DNA from: Uruburuella testudinis
Lineage (GTDB): Bacteria > Pseudomonadota > Gammaproteobacteria > Burkholderiales > Neisseriaceae
Direction: 5' to 3'
DNA length: 64,000 bases
Assembly (NCBI RefSeq): GCF_022870865.1
Contig: NZ_CP091508.1
Span: 1,612,001 to 1,676,000 of the forward strand
The notes under the pieces were generated by a model. It saw only the letters and a program-made list of their open reading frames with translations. It was not told where the DNA came from and searched no databases. The stretch's first letter is position 1, and each line of letters opens with the position of its first letter. Made by a program: the position numbers and the translations under genes. Below are positions 1 through 7,297 of the stretch, piece by piece.

Positions 1-1555
1 CGTTTTGGGCAAACTCGCGTGCCACCTGAATCACCAGCTCGGGTTTCACGCCGGTATGCTTCTCTTGCCATGCCGGGGTGTAAGGTTTGTCGTCGAAATA
101 GTCTTTAGCACAATTTTCGTCGTTTTGACCGTTTTCGATACCGTAGTTGGCCACCATCAAATCGAATACAGTGGCCACAAGAGCGGTTTCGCCGTTGGCC
201 AGCGCAATGCGTTTGGCCGGCACTTTGCGGTAAACCAAATCATCGTGTTCGCCGCCGAAGTAGGTAAAGCCGACGCTGGCAATGTCATCAGCCGAATTTT
301 TCAGGCTCAATGCCGCACGGGTGTCTTTGCCTTGGGCGCGTTCTTCGAGGTTCCATTTCCGGCTGCCGTCCCAACGGAAGCCGACCGAGCCGTTGGGCAC
401 GCCCAGGCTGTCGGCGGTTTCGTCCCAAGTAAGGGTTTTCCATTCGGTGTTTTCGGTTTCGCCGAGGCTGCCGTCGATATCGGAAGCACGTAGGAAGTAT
501 TGCGGCTCATAGCCGGCGGCGGTTTTTTCCAAGCGCACCAGCATCGGCATGTCGGTATATTGGCGGATGTAGTCGGTGAAGTAGGCCGACGGATTATCGA
601 GGTGGAATTCCTTCATAATCACATGCCCCATGGCCATTGCCAATGCAGCATCGGTGCCTTGTTTCGGCGCCAGCCAGATATCGCCGAATTTGGCCATCTC
701 GCCGAAATCGCTCGAAACGGCTACGGTTTTGGTGCCTTTGTAGCGCACTTCGGTATAGAAGTGGGCATCGGGCGTGCGCGTCATCGGCACGTTGGAGCCC
801 CATACCATCAGATAATTCGAGTTGTACCAGTCGGCTGATTCGGCCACATCGGTTTGCTCACCCCAAACTTGCGGGCTGGCGGGCGGCAAATCGCAATACC
901 AGTCGTAAAACGAAAGCGGTACGCCGCCGATCAGGCCCAGATAGCGCGCACCGGCGGCGTAGCTCACCATCGACATGGCAGGAATCGGTGAGAAGCCGAT
1001 AACGCGGTCGGGGCCGTAGTTTTTAATGGTGTAGGCATTGGCGGCGGCCACCATTTCATTGGCTTCTTCCCAATCGGCGCGCACAAATCCGCCCAAGCCG
1101 CGTTGGGTTTTGTAGGCTTTGCTGCGTTCTTCGTTTTCAACAATGTATGCCCAAGCTTCTACCGGCGACATGGTTTGACGCGCATTGCGCCACATTTCGG
1201 CCAATACGCCGCGAATCATCGGGTATTTCACACGTTGGGCGGAATACACATACCAGCTGTAAGACGCACCGCGCGGGCAGCCGCGCGGCTCATGGTTGGG
1301 CAGGTCGGGGCGGGTGCGCGGGTAGTCGGTTTGCTGGGTTTCCCAGGTAATCAGGCCGTTTTTCACATAAACTTTCCAGCTACAGGAGCCGGTGCAGTTA
1401 ACGCCGTGGGTGGAGCGCACAACTTTATCGTGCTGCCAGCGGCTGCGGTAGGCGTTTTCCCATTTGCGGTCTTCTTCGGTCAGTACGCCGTGGCCGTTGG
1501 CAAACGGCTCGTGTTTGTTGCTGAAAAATTTCAGACGGTCTAAAAAGTGGCTCAT
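1..1555 (-). CDS. narG: Respiratory nitrate reductase alpha subunit, 5' part (runs off the window)
   Basis: Catalytic subunit of the membrane-bound, cytoplasm-facing nitrate reductase that reduces nitrate to nitrite with quinol electrons. The frame is open from the ATG at 1555 to the window edge (518 codons, no stop), so only the N-terminal part (the full protein is normally about 1200 residues) is present. Near the N-terminus HGVNCTGSCSW followed by EPRGCPRGASYSWY gives the His/Cys set that binds the FS0 [4Fe-4S] cluster. Further on NVPMTRTPDAHF matches the region holding the Asp ligand of molybdenum. A GAGGG ribosome site lies about 8 bases before the ATG. narH, narJ and narI would be expected beyond position 1. 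It needs the cofactor made by moaDE-mobA-moeA nearby and is probably controlled by NarXL. Family assignment is firm. Confidence 0.96.
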   Translation of the reverse strand, partial: MSHFLDRLKFFSNKHEPFANGHGVLTEEDRKWENAYRSRWQHDKVVRSTHGVNCTGSCSWKVYVKNGLITWETQQTDYPRTRPDLPNHEPRGCPRGASYSWYVYSAQRVKYPMIRGVLAEMWRNARQTMSPVEAWAYIVENEERSKAYKTQRGLGGFVRADWEEANEMVAAANAYTIKNYGPDRVIGFSPIPAMSMVSYAAGARYLGLIGGVPLSFYDWYCDLPPASPQVWGEQTDVAESADWYNSNYLMVWGSNVPMTRTPDAHFYTEVRYKGTKTVAVSSDFGEMAKFGDIWLAPKQGTDAALAMAMGHVIMKEFHLDNPSAYFTDYIRQYTDMPMLVRLEKTAAGYEPQYFLRASDIDGSLGETENTEWKTLTWDETADSLGVPNGSVGFRWDGSRKWNLEERAQGKDTRAALSLKNSADDIASVGFTYFGGEHDDLVYRKVPAKRIALANGETALVATVFDLMVANYGIENGQNDENCAKDYFDDKPYTPAWQEKHTGVKPELVIQVAREFAQN

Positions 1556-1913
1556 TGGAGTGTCCCTCACTTTGCGCTTTATAAATAAAGCTGTTCTCAA
1601 AACCTTTTTGGTTAAGCTGTAATATAAAGTAGCCGCGTGTCAAAAAATATGCGCCTAAAGGGCTTTGCAGAAAATCATTGGAATAGGGTTCAGACGGCCT
1701 GATAGAGTAGGGGGCGTAATGCTTTCGGATTAGGGTATTCTGACAATTCGATTGATGGCAGCTTTTGGCCGCTGAAAACACTTCCACACACACGTTAAAA
1801 GCATTAAGATGCCGTACAGCATTTGCTCATACTGCATCGGCAGGCAGGCTTGCAGACAGGTATGACAGGCCGTCTGAACAATCAAAGGCCGTCTGAAAAA
1901 GGAAAATCAACAC
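1556..1913. other. narG/mop divergent intergenic region
   Basis: This 358-base stretch separates two divergent genes and must hold both promoters. It contains a scrambled left end of repeat family A (from 1731), and two direct uptake sequences at about 1867 and 1888 just before mop. I see no convincing FNR palindrome or NarL heptamer pair. A TTGACA on the minus strand near 1635 could be a -35 box, but no well-spaced -10 follows. Confidence 0.5.
1731..1812 (+). repeat. Family A repeat, partial copy
   Basis: Begins TAGGGTATTCTGACAATTCGA, close to the left end of the full copies at 3708 and 57469, then continues with a diverged body (GCTGAAAACAC) and loses similarity after about 1812. No right terminus is visible, so this is a truncated or decayed copy. 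Confidence 0.6.
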
Positions 1914-2342
1914 ATGAAAACCAGTGCACGCAACCAGCTTTCGGGTGTGGTCGCTTCAATCGGCAAGAGGGCGGAAACATGCGCGGTGGCGGTGGCACTG
2001 CCCGGCGGCCAAACGCTCACGGCAGCAATCACGCCCGAGTGTTGTGATGATTTGGCCTTGCGGCCGGGCAGCGCGGTTATCGTGTTGGTTAAATCGACTG
2101 ATGTGTTGGTTGCCACTGATTTGGCCAACATCAAACTCTCGGCATGCAACCGGCTCGACGGCATCATCAGCCATATCGACCGCGGCGCGGTCAATTCGGT
2201 GGTTGCCCTTGATGTGGGCGGCGGCATGATGATAACGGCCGGCATCACCATGCAGAGCACCGAGCAGCTTGATCTGCATCCGGGGCAGAAAGCGGCGGCA
2301 GTGTTTCAGTCGGGCAGCGTGATTTTGGGGGTATTGGCGTAA
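1914..2342 (+). CDS. mop: Molybdate-binding protein with two Mop domains (molbindin-like)
   Basis: A 142-residue protein made of two tandem Mop/TOBE-type domains: SARNQLSGVV starts the first near residue 4 and SACNRLDGII starts the second near residue 77, each followed by the usual run of beta strands ending in an L-x-PG turn (LRPGSAVIV, LHPGQKAAAV). Proteins of this family bind molybdate or tungstate in the cytoplasm as a store or buffer. There is no DNA-binding HTH, so it is not a full ModE. It lies between narG and the molybdopterin operon, which fits a role in supplying metal to nitrate reductase. The start has a weak AGGAAAA site; an inverted uptake-sequence terminator follows. Family certain, exact role inferred. 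Confidence 0.85.
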   Translation: MKTSARNQLSGVVASIGKRAETCAVAVALPGGQTLTAAITPECCDDLALRPGSAVIVLVKSTDVLVATDLANIKLSACNRLDGIISHIDRGAVNSVVALDVGGGMMITAGITMQSTEQLDLHPGQKAAAVFQSGSVILGVLA

Positions 2343-2396
2343 AAGTTACTTTAATTTATTGAATTTTTTTATATTACTGCAATATGAAATTTATAT

Positions 2397-2431
2397 GGCC
2401 GTCTGAAACAATGGTTGATTTTCAGACGGCC
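2397..2431 (+). terminator. Uptake-sequence inverted-repeat terminator after mop
   Basis: GGCCGTCTGAA and TTCAGACGGCC face each other across a 13-base loop, 54 bases after the mop stop. Such paired uptake sequences are common transcription terminators in Neisseria. Confidence 0.75.
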
Positions 2432-2574
2432 TTGTTATATTCTCACGCAAACACACTAAAATTTACACATAAAAATTAAAGTGTTCCGGTTCCGCCACCT
2501 ACCGACCTTGTTGCTTTTAGCATGGATTGCAGAATGCCCGCTGCCGCACCCGCGCGGGCGATAGGGAGAAGATG

Positions 2575-2709
2575 ATGACACCGTTGTTTCTCGGCCAATC
2601 TTTGGGGTCGCACCTGTTGGCCACCTGCATATTTCTGATTTTTTTAATGTGCTTGGCCTGGTTGTTGGCGGCAGTGATGCCCGTTCGTGAAAAACCGGAC
2701 GATGAGTAG
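2575..2709 (+). CDS. Small single-pass membrane peptide, unknown function
   Basis: A 44-residue frame. Two ATGs are adjacent (2572, 2575); GGGAG at 2564-2568 is better spaced for the second. An upstream ATG at 2527 would add a poorly hydrophobic, Arg-rich leader with no ribosome site. The peptide has one strongly hydrophobic segment of about 25 residues (LLATCIFLIFLMCLAWLLAA), then a short charged tail (EKPDDE). It is not recognised. The GC-rich hairpin GCCCGC...GCGGGC just before the ribosome site (about 2536-2560) may affect expression. It may be a small accessory subunit of a membrane enzyme or transporter, but no partner is adjacent. It could also be non-coding. Confidence 0.45.
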   Translation: MTPLFLGQSLGSHLLATCIFLIFLMCLAWLLAAVMPVREKPDDE

Positions 2710-2836
2710 GTAAACGGCGATTGCTGATATCCGTTGCCAAACCGCGTTGGCTTAAATGCTGGCAAACGGGCGGTATGCTTCTGCGTTGAAGTCTGAATCA
2801 ACTCACAAAATATGCCGAATCATCAGGTAAATAAAT

Positions 2837-2908
2837 ACGGGTATCTTGCGGGTGTTTTTAACGCAGCAGATGTGCTTTTAGCATAAAAAAGATGATGATA
2901 TATGACGC
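2837..2908 (+). repeat. Family A repeat, right-half fragment
   Basis: ATCTTGCGGGTGTTTTTAAC followed by GCAGCAGATGTGCTTTTAGC and AAAAAAGATGATGATATATGA matches the right half of the copy at 57469-57634 almost base for base. Both termini are missing. Confidence 0.75.
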
Positions 2909-2921
2909 ATTAAAACACCCA

Positions 2922-2961
2922 AAGGCCGTCTGAAAAGAAAATCTGCTTTTCAGACGGCCTT
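2922..2961 (-). terminator. Uptake-sequence inverted-repeat terminator after thiE
   Basis: AAGGCCGTCTGAAAAG pairs with CTTTTCAGACGGCCTT across a short loop, 22 bases beyond the thiE stop on the minus strand. It could also end transcription arriving from the plus strand. Confidence 0.8.
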
Positions 2962-2983
2962 AGTGTATGGGCACAGCGGCACA

Positions 2984-3670
2984 TTATCTTGATGCCGCTT
3001 CCGGTTTGCCTGTTTTTAATTCGCGGATGGTTTGCGCCACATCTTGGGATTGGGCAATCACAGAAATAACGGCTATGCCGTCAGCCGCGCCGGTGGCGTA
3101 AATTTCATGCACGTTGTGGGGTTTGATGCCGCCGATGGCCACTAATGGTTTGTCAATGCCTGCGCGGCGGATTTCCTGCAAACGTTTGGCGCCGGCCAAG
3201 GGATTGGGTTTGGCTTTGGATTGGGTGGGAAACATCGGGCCGACACCGAAATAATCGATGGCGGTATAACGGCTGCCCTGCTGCGCCTGCTCAACGGTGT
3301 TGGTCGACAAACCGATCATCAGTTTGCCGCCGCACAATCGGATAACTTCCTCAACCGGCATATCTTCTTGGCCTACATGGATGCCGTCTGCGCCGATTTT
3401 CAAGGCCAAATCGACATTGTCGTCAATAAAAAACGGCACGCGGTGCCGGCGGCACAGAGCCAGGCAGGCGCGGGCAAGCGCCTCTATGGCTGCGGCATCT
3501 GCCAGCGAGTGGGCTTCTTTTTCACGCAATTGGAAACAGGTAATACCGTTTGCGAGCGCCTGCTCCAGGCAGTCGAGCAGGGCTTGGCTGCGATCGCCTT
3601 CTGCATGGCGGAAATCTTGAGTGCCGGCGATAAAGTAAAGCGACAGCATATTTTTGATGTTTTGCGGCAT
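2984..3670 (-). CDS. thiE: Thiamine-phosphate synthase
   Basis: Joins HMP-pyrophosphate and HET-phosphate to give thiamine phosphate in the cytoplasm. The 228-residue TIM-barrel protein shows the family motifs ITCFQLREK, FFIDDNVDLALKIGADGIHVGQ (split by its loop), GLSTNT, DYFGVGPMFPT and VAIGGI, covering the phosphate- and pyrimidine-binding sites. I chose the ATG at 3670 because the same frame runs on upstream only through a family A repeat, whose translation is not part of any ThiE. No thi partner gene adjoins and no TPP riboswitch is seen upstream: the space to narL is filled by the repeat. The neighbours narL and mop suggest that thiE is here by rearrangement rather than function. Confidence 0.93.
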   Translation of the reverse strand: MPQNIKNMLSLYFIAGTQDFRHAEGDRSQALLDCLEQALANGITCFQLREKEAHSLADAAAIEALARACLALCRRHRVPFFIDDNVDLALKIGADGIHVGQEDMPVEEVIRLCGGKLMIGLSTNTVEQAQQGSRYTAIDYFGVGPMFPTQSKAKPNPLAGAKRLQEIRRAGIDKPLVAIGGIKPHNVHEIYATGAADGIAVISVIAQSQDVAQTIRELKTGKPEAASR

Positions 3671-3686
3671 GGCGGTTGGTTCTCCG

Positions 3687-3735
3687 ATAAATGAATGGTC
3701 AGGACACCCTAGGGTGTCCGGACAATTCGATTTAC
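3687..3735. repeat. Head-to-head termini of two family A repeats
   Basis: An ATAAATGAATGGTC right end and a GACAATTCGATTTAC left end meet at the perfect 18-base palindrome GGACACCCTAGGGTGTCC (3702-3719). The left partner has no body: only its terminus is left, 17 bases before the thiE start on the minus strand. Confidence 0.75.
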
Positions 3736-3874
3736 GGGTGTATTTTGCCCCTGAAAACGCATCTGCTGCGTTAAAAAGCCTCGCAAGATGTCCAATCTTG
3801 CTGCGTTTTTTGCCTGGCATCTGCATTTTCAGGAACAAAAATCCCCTCATAAACGAATTGTCAGGACACCCTAG
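3708..3874 (+). repeat. Family A repeat, full copy
   Basis: About 167 bases from CCTAGGGTGTCCGGACAATTCG to CGAATTGTCAGGACACCCTAG: the two ends are inverted copies. The inner halves also form an imperfect inverted repeat (TGAAAACGCATCTGC against the complement of GCATCTGCATTTTCA). The last bases CTAG overlap the stop codon of narL. No coding potential of its own; its minus strand stays open in frame with thiE. Confidence 0.85.
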
Positions 3875-4527
3875 CTGCCCGGCTGCGGCACTTTATGCTG
3901 CACGGCATACACGGCTGCCTGCACGCGGCTGCTTAATTCGAGCTTGCGCAAAATATTCTGAACATGCACTTTGATGGTGGATTCGGCCAAATCAAGATGA
4001 CGGGCAATCACTTTATTGCTGTGGCCGGAAGCCAAATAGCCCAAAATTTCCAATTCGCGCGGGGTCAGGCTGGCCAATTCGTTGTTTTTCGGCGGTGCAG
4101 CCGGGGAAATCAGCGATTGCACCAGCCGTGCGGTCATTTCGGGGGAAAACACATTGTCGCCGTCTACGGCTTTGCGGATGCTTTCCAGTAGAAAATCGGC
4201 GTTGATGTTTTTCAGCAAAAAGCCGCGCGCGCCGATGCGCATGCATTCGGTGAGATCGTCGCTGTCTTCCGACACGGTGAGCATCACCACGGTTTGCTGG
4301 GGGTTGGCGCTCAAGATTTGCGCCAATGCTTCGCGGCCGTTCATCACCGGCATGTCCAAATCGAGCAACACGATATCGGGGCTGAGCTGTTCGGCCAGTT
4401 TCACGCCGGAAAGGCCGTCGGCCGCTTCGCCGATCACCTCTAAATCGTCTTGGCGGGAGAGCAGGGCTTTGATGCCGCTGCGAAACAGGGTGTGGTCGTC
4501 AACCAGAATAATTTTGATTTTGCTCAT
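3871..4527 (-). CDS. narL: Nitrate/nitrite response regulator NarL (NarP-like)
   Basis: Two-component response regulator of 218 residues. The receiver domain (about 1-120) has the acidic pair DD at 10-11, the phosphorylation site in VLLDLDMPVMNG and the conserved Lys in FLLKN. A C-terminal LuxR/NarL-type HTH follows (about 150-212: LTPRELEILGYLASGHSNK, IKVHVQNILRKL). It is expected to be phosphorylated by NarX in nitrate or nitrite and to control nar, nir and related promoters. The ATG overlaps the narX stop by four bases (ATGA), so the pair is translationally coupled. The stop TAG lies in the terminal CTAG of a family A repeat, so insertion may have trimmed or rebuilt the last codons. NarL and NarP are hard to separate by sequence alone. 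Confidence 0.92.
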   Translation of the reverse strand: MSKIKIILVDDHTLFRSGIKALLSRQDDLEVIGEAADGLSGVKLAEQLSPDIVLLDLDMPVMNGREALAQILSANPQQTVVMLTVSEDSDDLTECMRIGARGFLLKNINADFLLESIRKAVDGDNVFSPEMTARLVQSLISPAAPPKNNELASLTPRELEILGYLASGHSNKVIARHLDLAESTIKVHVQNILRKLELSSRVQAAVYAVQHKVPQPGS

Positions 4528-6416
4528 GTGGCCGTTCTCTTTTGGTGTGGCAGCGTTAATGTAATTGTAGTGCCTTGTAATGGCGTGGATTGTACCTCAA
4601 GTCGGGCGTGGATGCGACGGGCCCGTTCATGCATGATGCCCAGCCCGACATGCTCGCCCGAAAGATTGTTCAGACGGCCTGTGTCGAAACCGATGCCGTT
4701 GTCGCAAATATTCAGGGTGAAATCCTGTTCGTTGGTAATTTTGAGCCGCACTTGTTTGGCTTGGGCGTGTTTGCGGATGTTGGACAGGCTTTCCTGCAAA
4801 ATAAAAATCACCTGCAATTGCTCATCGGCGCTTAGCGGCATGCCGTGGCCGACCCAGTCGGTGTCGACGGGAATCTGGGTTTGCTGCTCGAAACGTTTCA
4901 CGAGTGTGCGCACCGCATCGGGAAATTCTTTTTTGCTGATTTTGGTGCGGAAATTCAACAGCAGCTCACGCACGTCGTCGTAGCATTCCTGCACGCCCTC
5001 TTTGATGAAGCGCATGTTTTCCGCCACTTGCTCTTTTTCGCCGGCAGCCACGGCGCTTTCGAGCATTTGCACTTGCAGGTTGAGGAAGGTCAGCGTTTGC
5101 GCAATACTGTCGTGCAGGCCTTGCGCCATCAGGTTGCGCTCCTGCAATACAGCCAATTGCTGGTTTTCGGAAGCCAGCCGGCTGTTGGCAATCGACACGC
5201 CCAGCTGGTCGCAAAGTGCGTGCAGCAGCTCGGTATCGCCCGGCGCCAGCTTGCGGCCGTCTGAAAAATAAAGCGTGAAAATGCCGAGCTCTTGGTCTTT
5301 ATAGCGGATGGGGAACACGGCCACATCGTCAAAGCCTGCATGTTCGCACAGGGTGGCGGTGTTTTGCGGCGTGTGGGTGTCAAAAAAATAAACCGGTTGT
5401 TCATCGGTTTTCTGCGCTGCGGCACCGCACAGGCATTCTTCCAGGCGCTCGCATTGTTCGGCGGTTTGCAGCTTTTCGGGCAGGCCGCTGCTGGCGGCCA
5501 GATCCATGCGTTTGCGGTCGAAATCGAGCAGCCTCACGCTGCCGGCATCGGCGGCGATTTCAGGCAGAACCCGCGCCAGAAAATCTTCGGCGGCGGTGGT
5601 GGCGGTGTGGCTTTGGTGTAAATCGCGGGTGGTTTGGTAGAGGGTTTCGAGCTCGCGGTTTTTGTTGGCCAGATTTTGCGTTTGCAGCGCCACTTGCCCT
5701 TCCAAATCGGTGTAAAGTGTTTTCAAGTGGGCGCTCATCTGGTTGAAACCATTGCCGAGCTGGGCAAATTCAGCCACATTGCCGGTGGTTACCTGTGCGC
5801 CGAAACGGCCGCGGCGGATGGCCTGCATGCCGTCGCGGAGCACATCAATCGGGCGGATAACCCATAAATAAAGCAACACCACCATCACGCCGGCGCCCAT
5901 CATCACCATCGCCATCAAGGCCGTCTGAAACAGGCGCAGCCATTCGGTGTTGCGCGCGTTGACGGTTTCAACCGACAGCACAAAGCTGTCGATCAGGCTG
6001 ACAAACTGGCGCAACTGCTCGCTGTCGGGCGGGCCGTTTTCCATCAGCGGCTTGATCACGCGGTACCAATGGTTCACGATGGCCTGCATTTTTTCGTGCA
6101 CTTCCGGTTTGTCGGGCAAAAACAGCGGCCGGGCAGGGTCGCCGCGTTCGATGGTGTGCATGGTTTGTTCAAACGAATGGATTTGCGCCCGCAGGGTGGC
6201 CGGGGCAGCCTGCCGGTTCACCAAATAGGCCAGCCGGTAAGTGCGCATGCGCAGGCTGCCCGCATCGTTGATGGCTGCCCCCGCGCCTTCTAGCCGCCAC
6301 GACAAAACCAGCGTAAAGGCGATGGAAAACAGCGCCGCACCCACCCACAAGCAGGTGAGCAGCTTGAGGCGGGCGGAAAGGCTGGTGCCGAAACGGTTGA
6401 TGACAGGTGGTTTCAT
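4524..6416 (-). CDS. narX: Nitrate/nitrite sensor histidine kinase NarX
   Basis: Inner-membrane sensor kinase of 630 residues. In order: first membrane segment (about 20-38), periplasmic helical domain opening with the nitrate-binding P-box (NDAGSLRMRTYRLA), second membrane segment (about 167-187), HAMP linker (RPIDVLRDGMQAIRRG), coiled coil, a GAF-like central module (about 260-410) with several Cys, then a HisKA_3 dimerisation domain with the phosphorylated His in GLHDSIAQTL, and a HATPase_c domain (N-box NIRKHAQ, G1 DNGIGFD). This architecture is typical of NarX/NarQ. It is first in the narXL operon and its partner overlaps its stop. It supplies nitrate input for the nitrate respiration genes on both sides. 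Confidence 0.94.
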   Translation of the reverse strand: MKPPVINRFGTSLSARLKLLTCLWVGAALFSIAFTLVLSWRLEGAGAAINDAGSLRMRTYRLAYLVNRQAAPATLRAQIHSFEQTMHTIERGDPARPLFLPDKPEVHEKMQAIVNHWYRVIKPLMENGPPDSEQLRQFVSLIDSFVLSVETVNARNTEWLRLFQTALMAMVMMGAGVMVVLLYLWVIRPIDVLRDGMQAIRRGRFGAQVTTGNVAEFAQLGNGFNQMSAHLKTLYTDLEGQVALQTQNLANKNRELETLYQTTRDLHQSHTATTAAEDFLARVLPEIAADAGSVRLLDFDRKRMDLAASSGLPEKLQTAEQCERLEECLCGAAAQKTDEQPVYFFDTHTPQNTATLCEHAGFDDVAVFPIRYKDQELGIFTLYFSDGRKLAPGDTELLHALCDQLGVSIANSRLASENQQLAVLQERNLMAQGLHDSIAQTLTFLNLQVQMLESAVAAGEKEQVAENMRFIKEGVQECYDDVRELLLNFRTKISKKEFPDAVRTLVKRFEQQTQIPVDTDWVGHGMPLSADEQLQVIFILQESLSNIRKHAQAKQVRLKITNEQDFTLNICDNGIGFDTGRLNNLSGEHVGLGIMHERARRIHARLEVQSTPLQGTTITLTLPHQKRTAT

Positions 6417-6581
6417 AATGATGCAAATGGTTGGAACTAGTTATAAAGTATCATCTCATGGAAGTATATTCAATCCGCCGAAAGGCTAGGTGTTTATTCG
6501 CTGAATGGGGCTGGGTTTTGGTGTAAAATTCTGTCAATATCTTTTCCAACAGCAGTTTCTTTTCAGACGGCCCATTCCAAC

Positions 6582-6830
6582 ATGATTACAATTCTCTATT
6601 TCGGCGTGCTCAAGCAGCGCCTCAATACCGCCCAAGAGCAAATCAGCTGGCCGGGCGGCAACGGCACCGATTTGCTGGCGCTGCTGCACGGGCGCGGCGA
6701 AGAGTGGCAAACCGCCTTGGCGCCCGGGCAGATTTTCCGCCTGGTTATCAATAAAAAAATCAGCACCTGGCAGGATGAGATTCCCGATGGCGCCGAAGTC
6801 GGCCTGCTGCCGCCGGTAACGGGAGGATGA
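6582..6830 (+). CDS. moaD: Molybdopterin synthase small subunit, sulfur carrier
   Basis: An 82-residue beta-grasp protein ending in GG, the C-terminus that is activated as thiocarboxylate and carries sulfur into precursor Z. VNKK-like and LPPVTGG motifs are typical (here VINKKIS and LLPPVTGG). It is the first gene of the operon moaD-moaE-mobA-moeA. The TGA stop lies within the moaE ribosome site/start region. An uptake sequence (TTCAGACGGCCC) sits just before the start and may form part of the leader. It works with MoaE in the cytoplasm; MoaA/MoaC/MoeB are not in the window. Confidence 0.93.
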   Translation: MITILYFGVLKQRLNTAQEQISWPGGNGTDLLALLHGRGEEWQTALAPGQIFRLVINKKISTWQDEIPDGAEVGLLPPVTGG

Positions 6831-6832
6831 CG

Positions 6833-7297
6833 ATGCAAGCCGTGATCCGCGTTCAAACCGCCGACTTCAACCTGCAACAGGAATATCAGGCCTTGCTGGC
6901 TTCGGGCGGCAATATCGGTGCCGTGGTAAGCTTTACCGGCCTCGTGCGCGACCGCGATACCGACACGCCGTTGTCGCATCTTTATCTCGAGCATTTCCCC
7001 GAAGTAACCGAAGCCGAAATCGCCCGCATTGTGCAAACGGCTGCCGGCCGCTGGCCGCTGAGCGCCTGCACCGTTATCCACCGTGTCGGCCGGCTGGCTG
7101 CCGACGAGCAGATTGTGTTGGTGCTGACCGCCTCCGAACACCGCCAAGCGGCCTTTGAGGCCGCCGAATATCTGATGGACTATTTAAAAACAGAAGCGCC
7201 TTTCTGGAAGCAGGAAGCTTTTTCAGACGGCCGCGAACAGTGGGTAGCGGCCAAGCAAAGCGATTGCGCCGCCGCCGCACAATGGGAACAACCATGA
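6833..7297 (+). CDS. moaE: Molybdopterin synthase catalytic subunit
   Basis: Forms molybdopterin by inserting two sulfurs from MoaD-thiocarboxylate. The 154-residue protein has the conserved GAVVSFTGLVRD, LEHFPEVTEAE, VIHRVGRLAADEQIV and, near residue 115, MDYLKTEAPFWKQE with the two catalytic lysines. Two in-frame ATGs lie at 6827 and 6833; GGGAGG at 6821-6826 is correctly spaced only for the second. The stop overlaps the mobA ATG (ATGA), indicating coupling. The C-terminal segment contains an uptake sequence in frame (SDG of FSDGREQW). Confidence 0.94.
   Translation: MQAVIRVQTADFNLQQEYQALLASGGNIGAVVSFTGLVRDRDTDTPLSHLYLEHFPEVTEAEIARIVQTAAGRWPLSACTVIHRVGRLAADEQIVLVLTASEHRQAAFEAAEYLMDYLKTEAPFWKQEAFSDGREQWVAAKQSDCAAAAQWEQP

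Noticed and set aside
5..1543. Plus-strand open frames of 112-162 codons across 5-1543
   Set aside because: They are antisense to narG, whose translation has clear cluster and cofactor motifs.
1556..1913. FNR or NarL binding sites in the narG promoter region
   Set aside because: No TTGAT-N4-ATCAA and no properly spaced NarL heptamers could be read by eye.
2450..2575. A riboswitch in front of the small membrane peptide
   Set aside because: I compared it with the TPP, molybdenum cofactor, manganese and guanidine riboswitch patterns I know; none of their conserved cores is present. Only a GC hairpin is seen.
2984..3850. A 288-residue ThiE with a long N-terminus
   Set aside because: The first 60 codons lie in a family A repeat; the ThiE fold and usual start begin at 3670.
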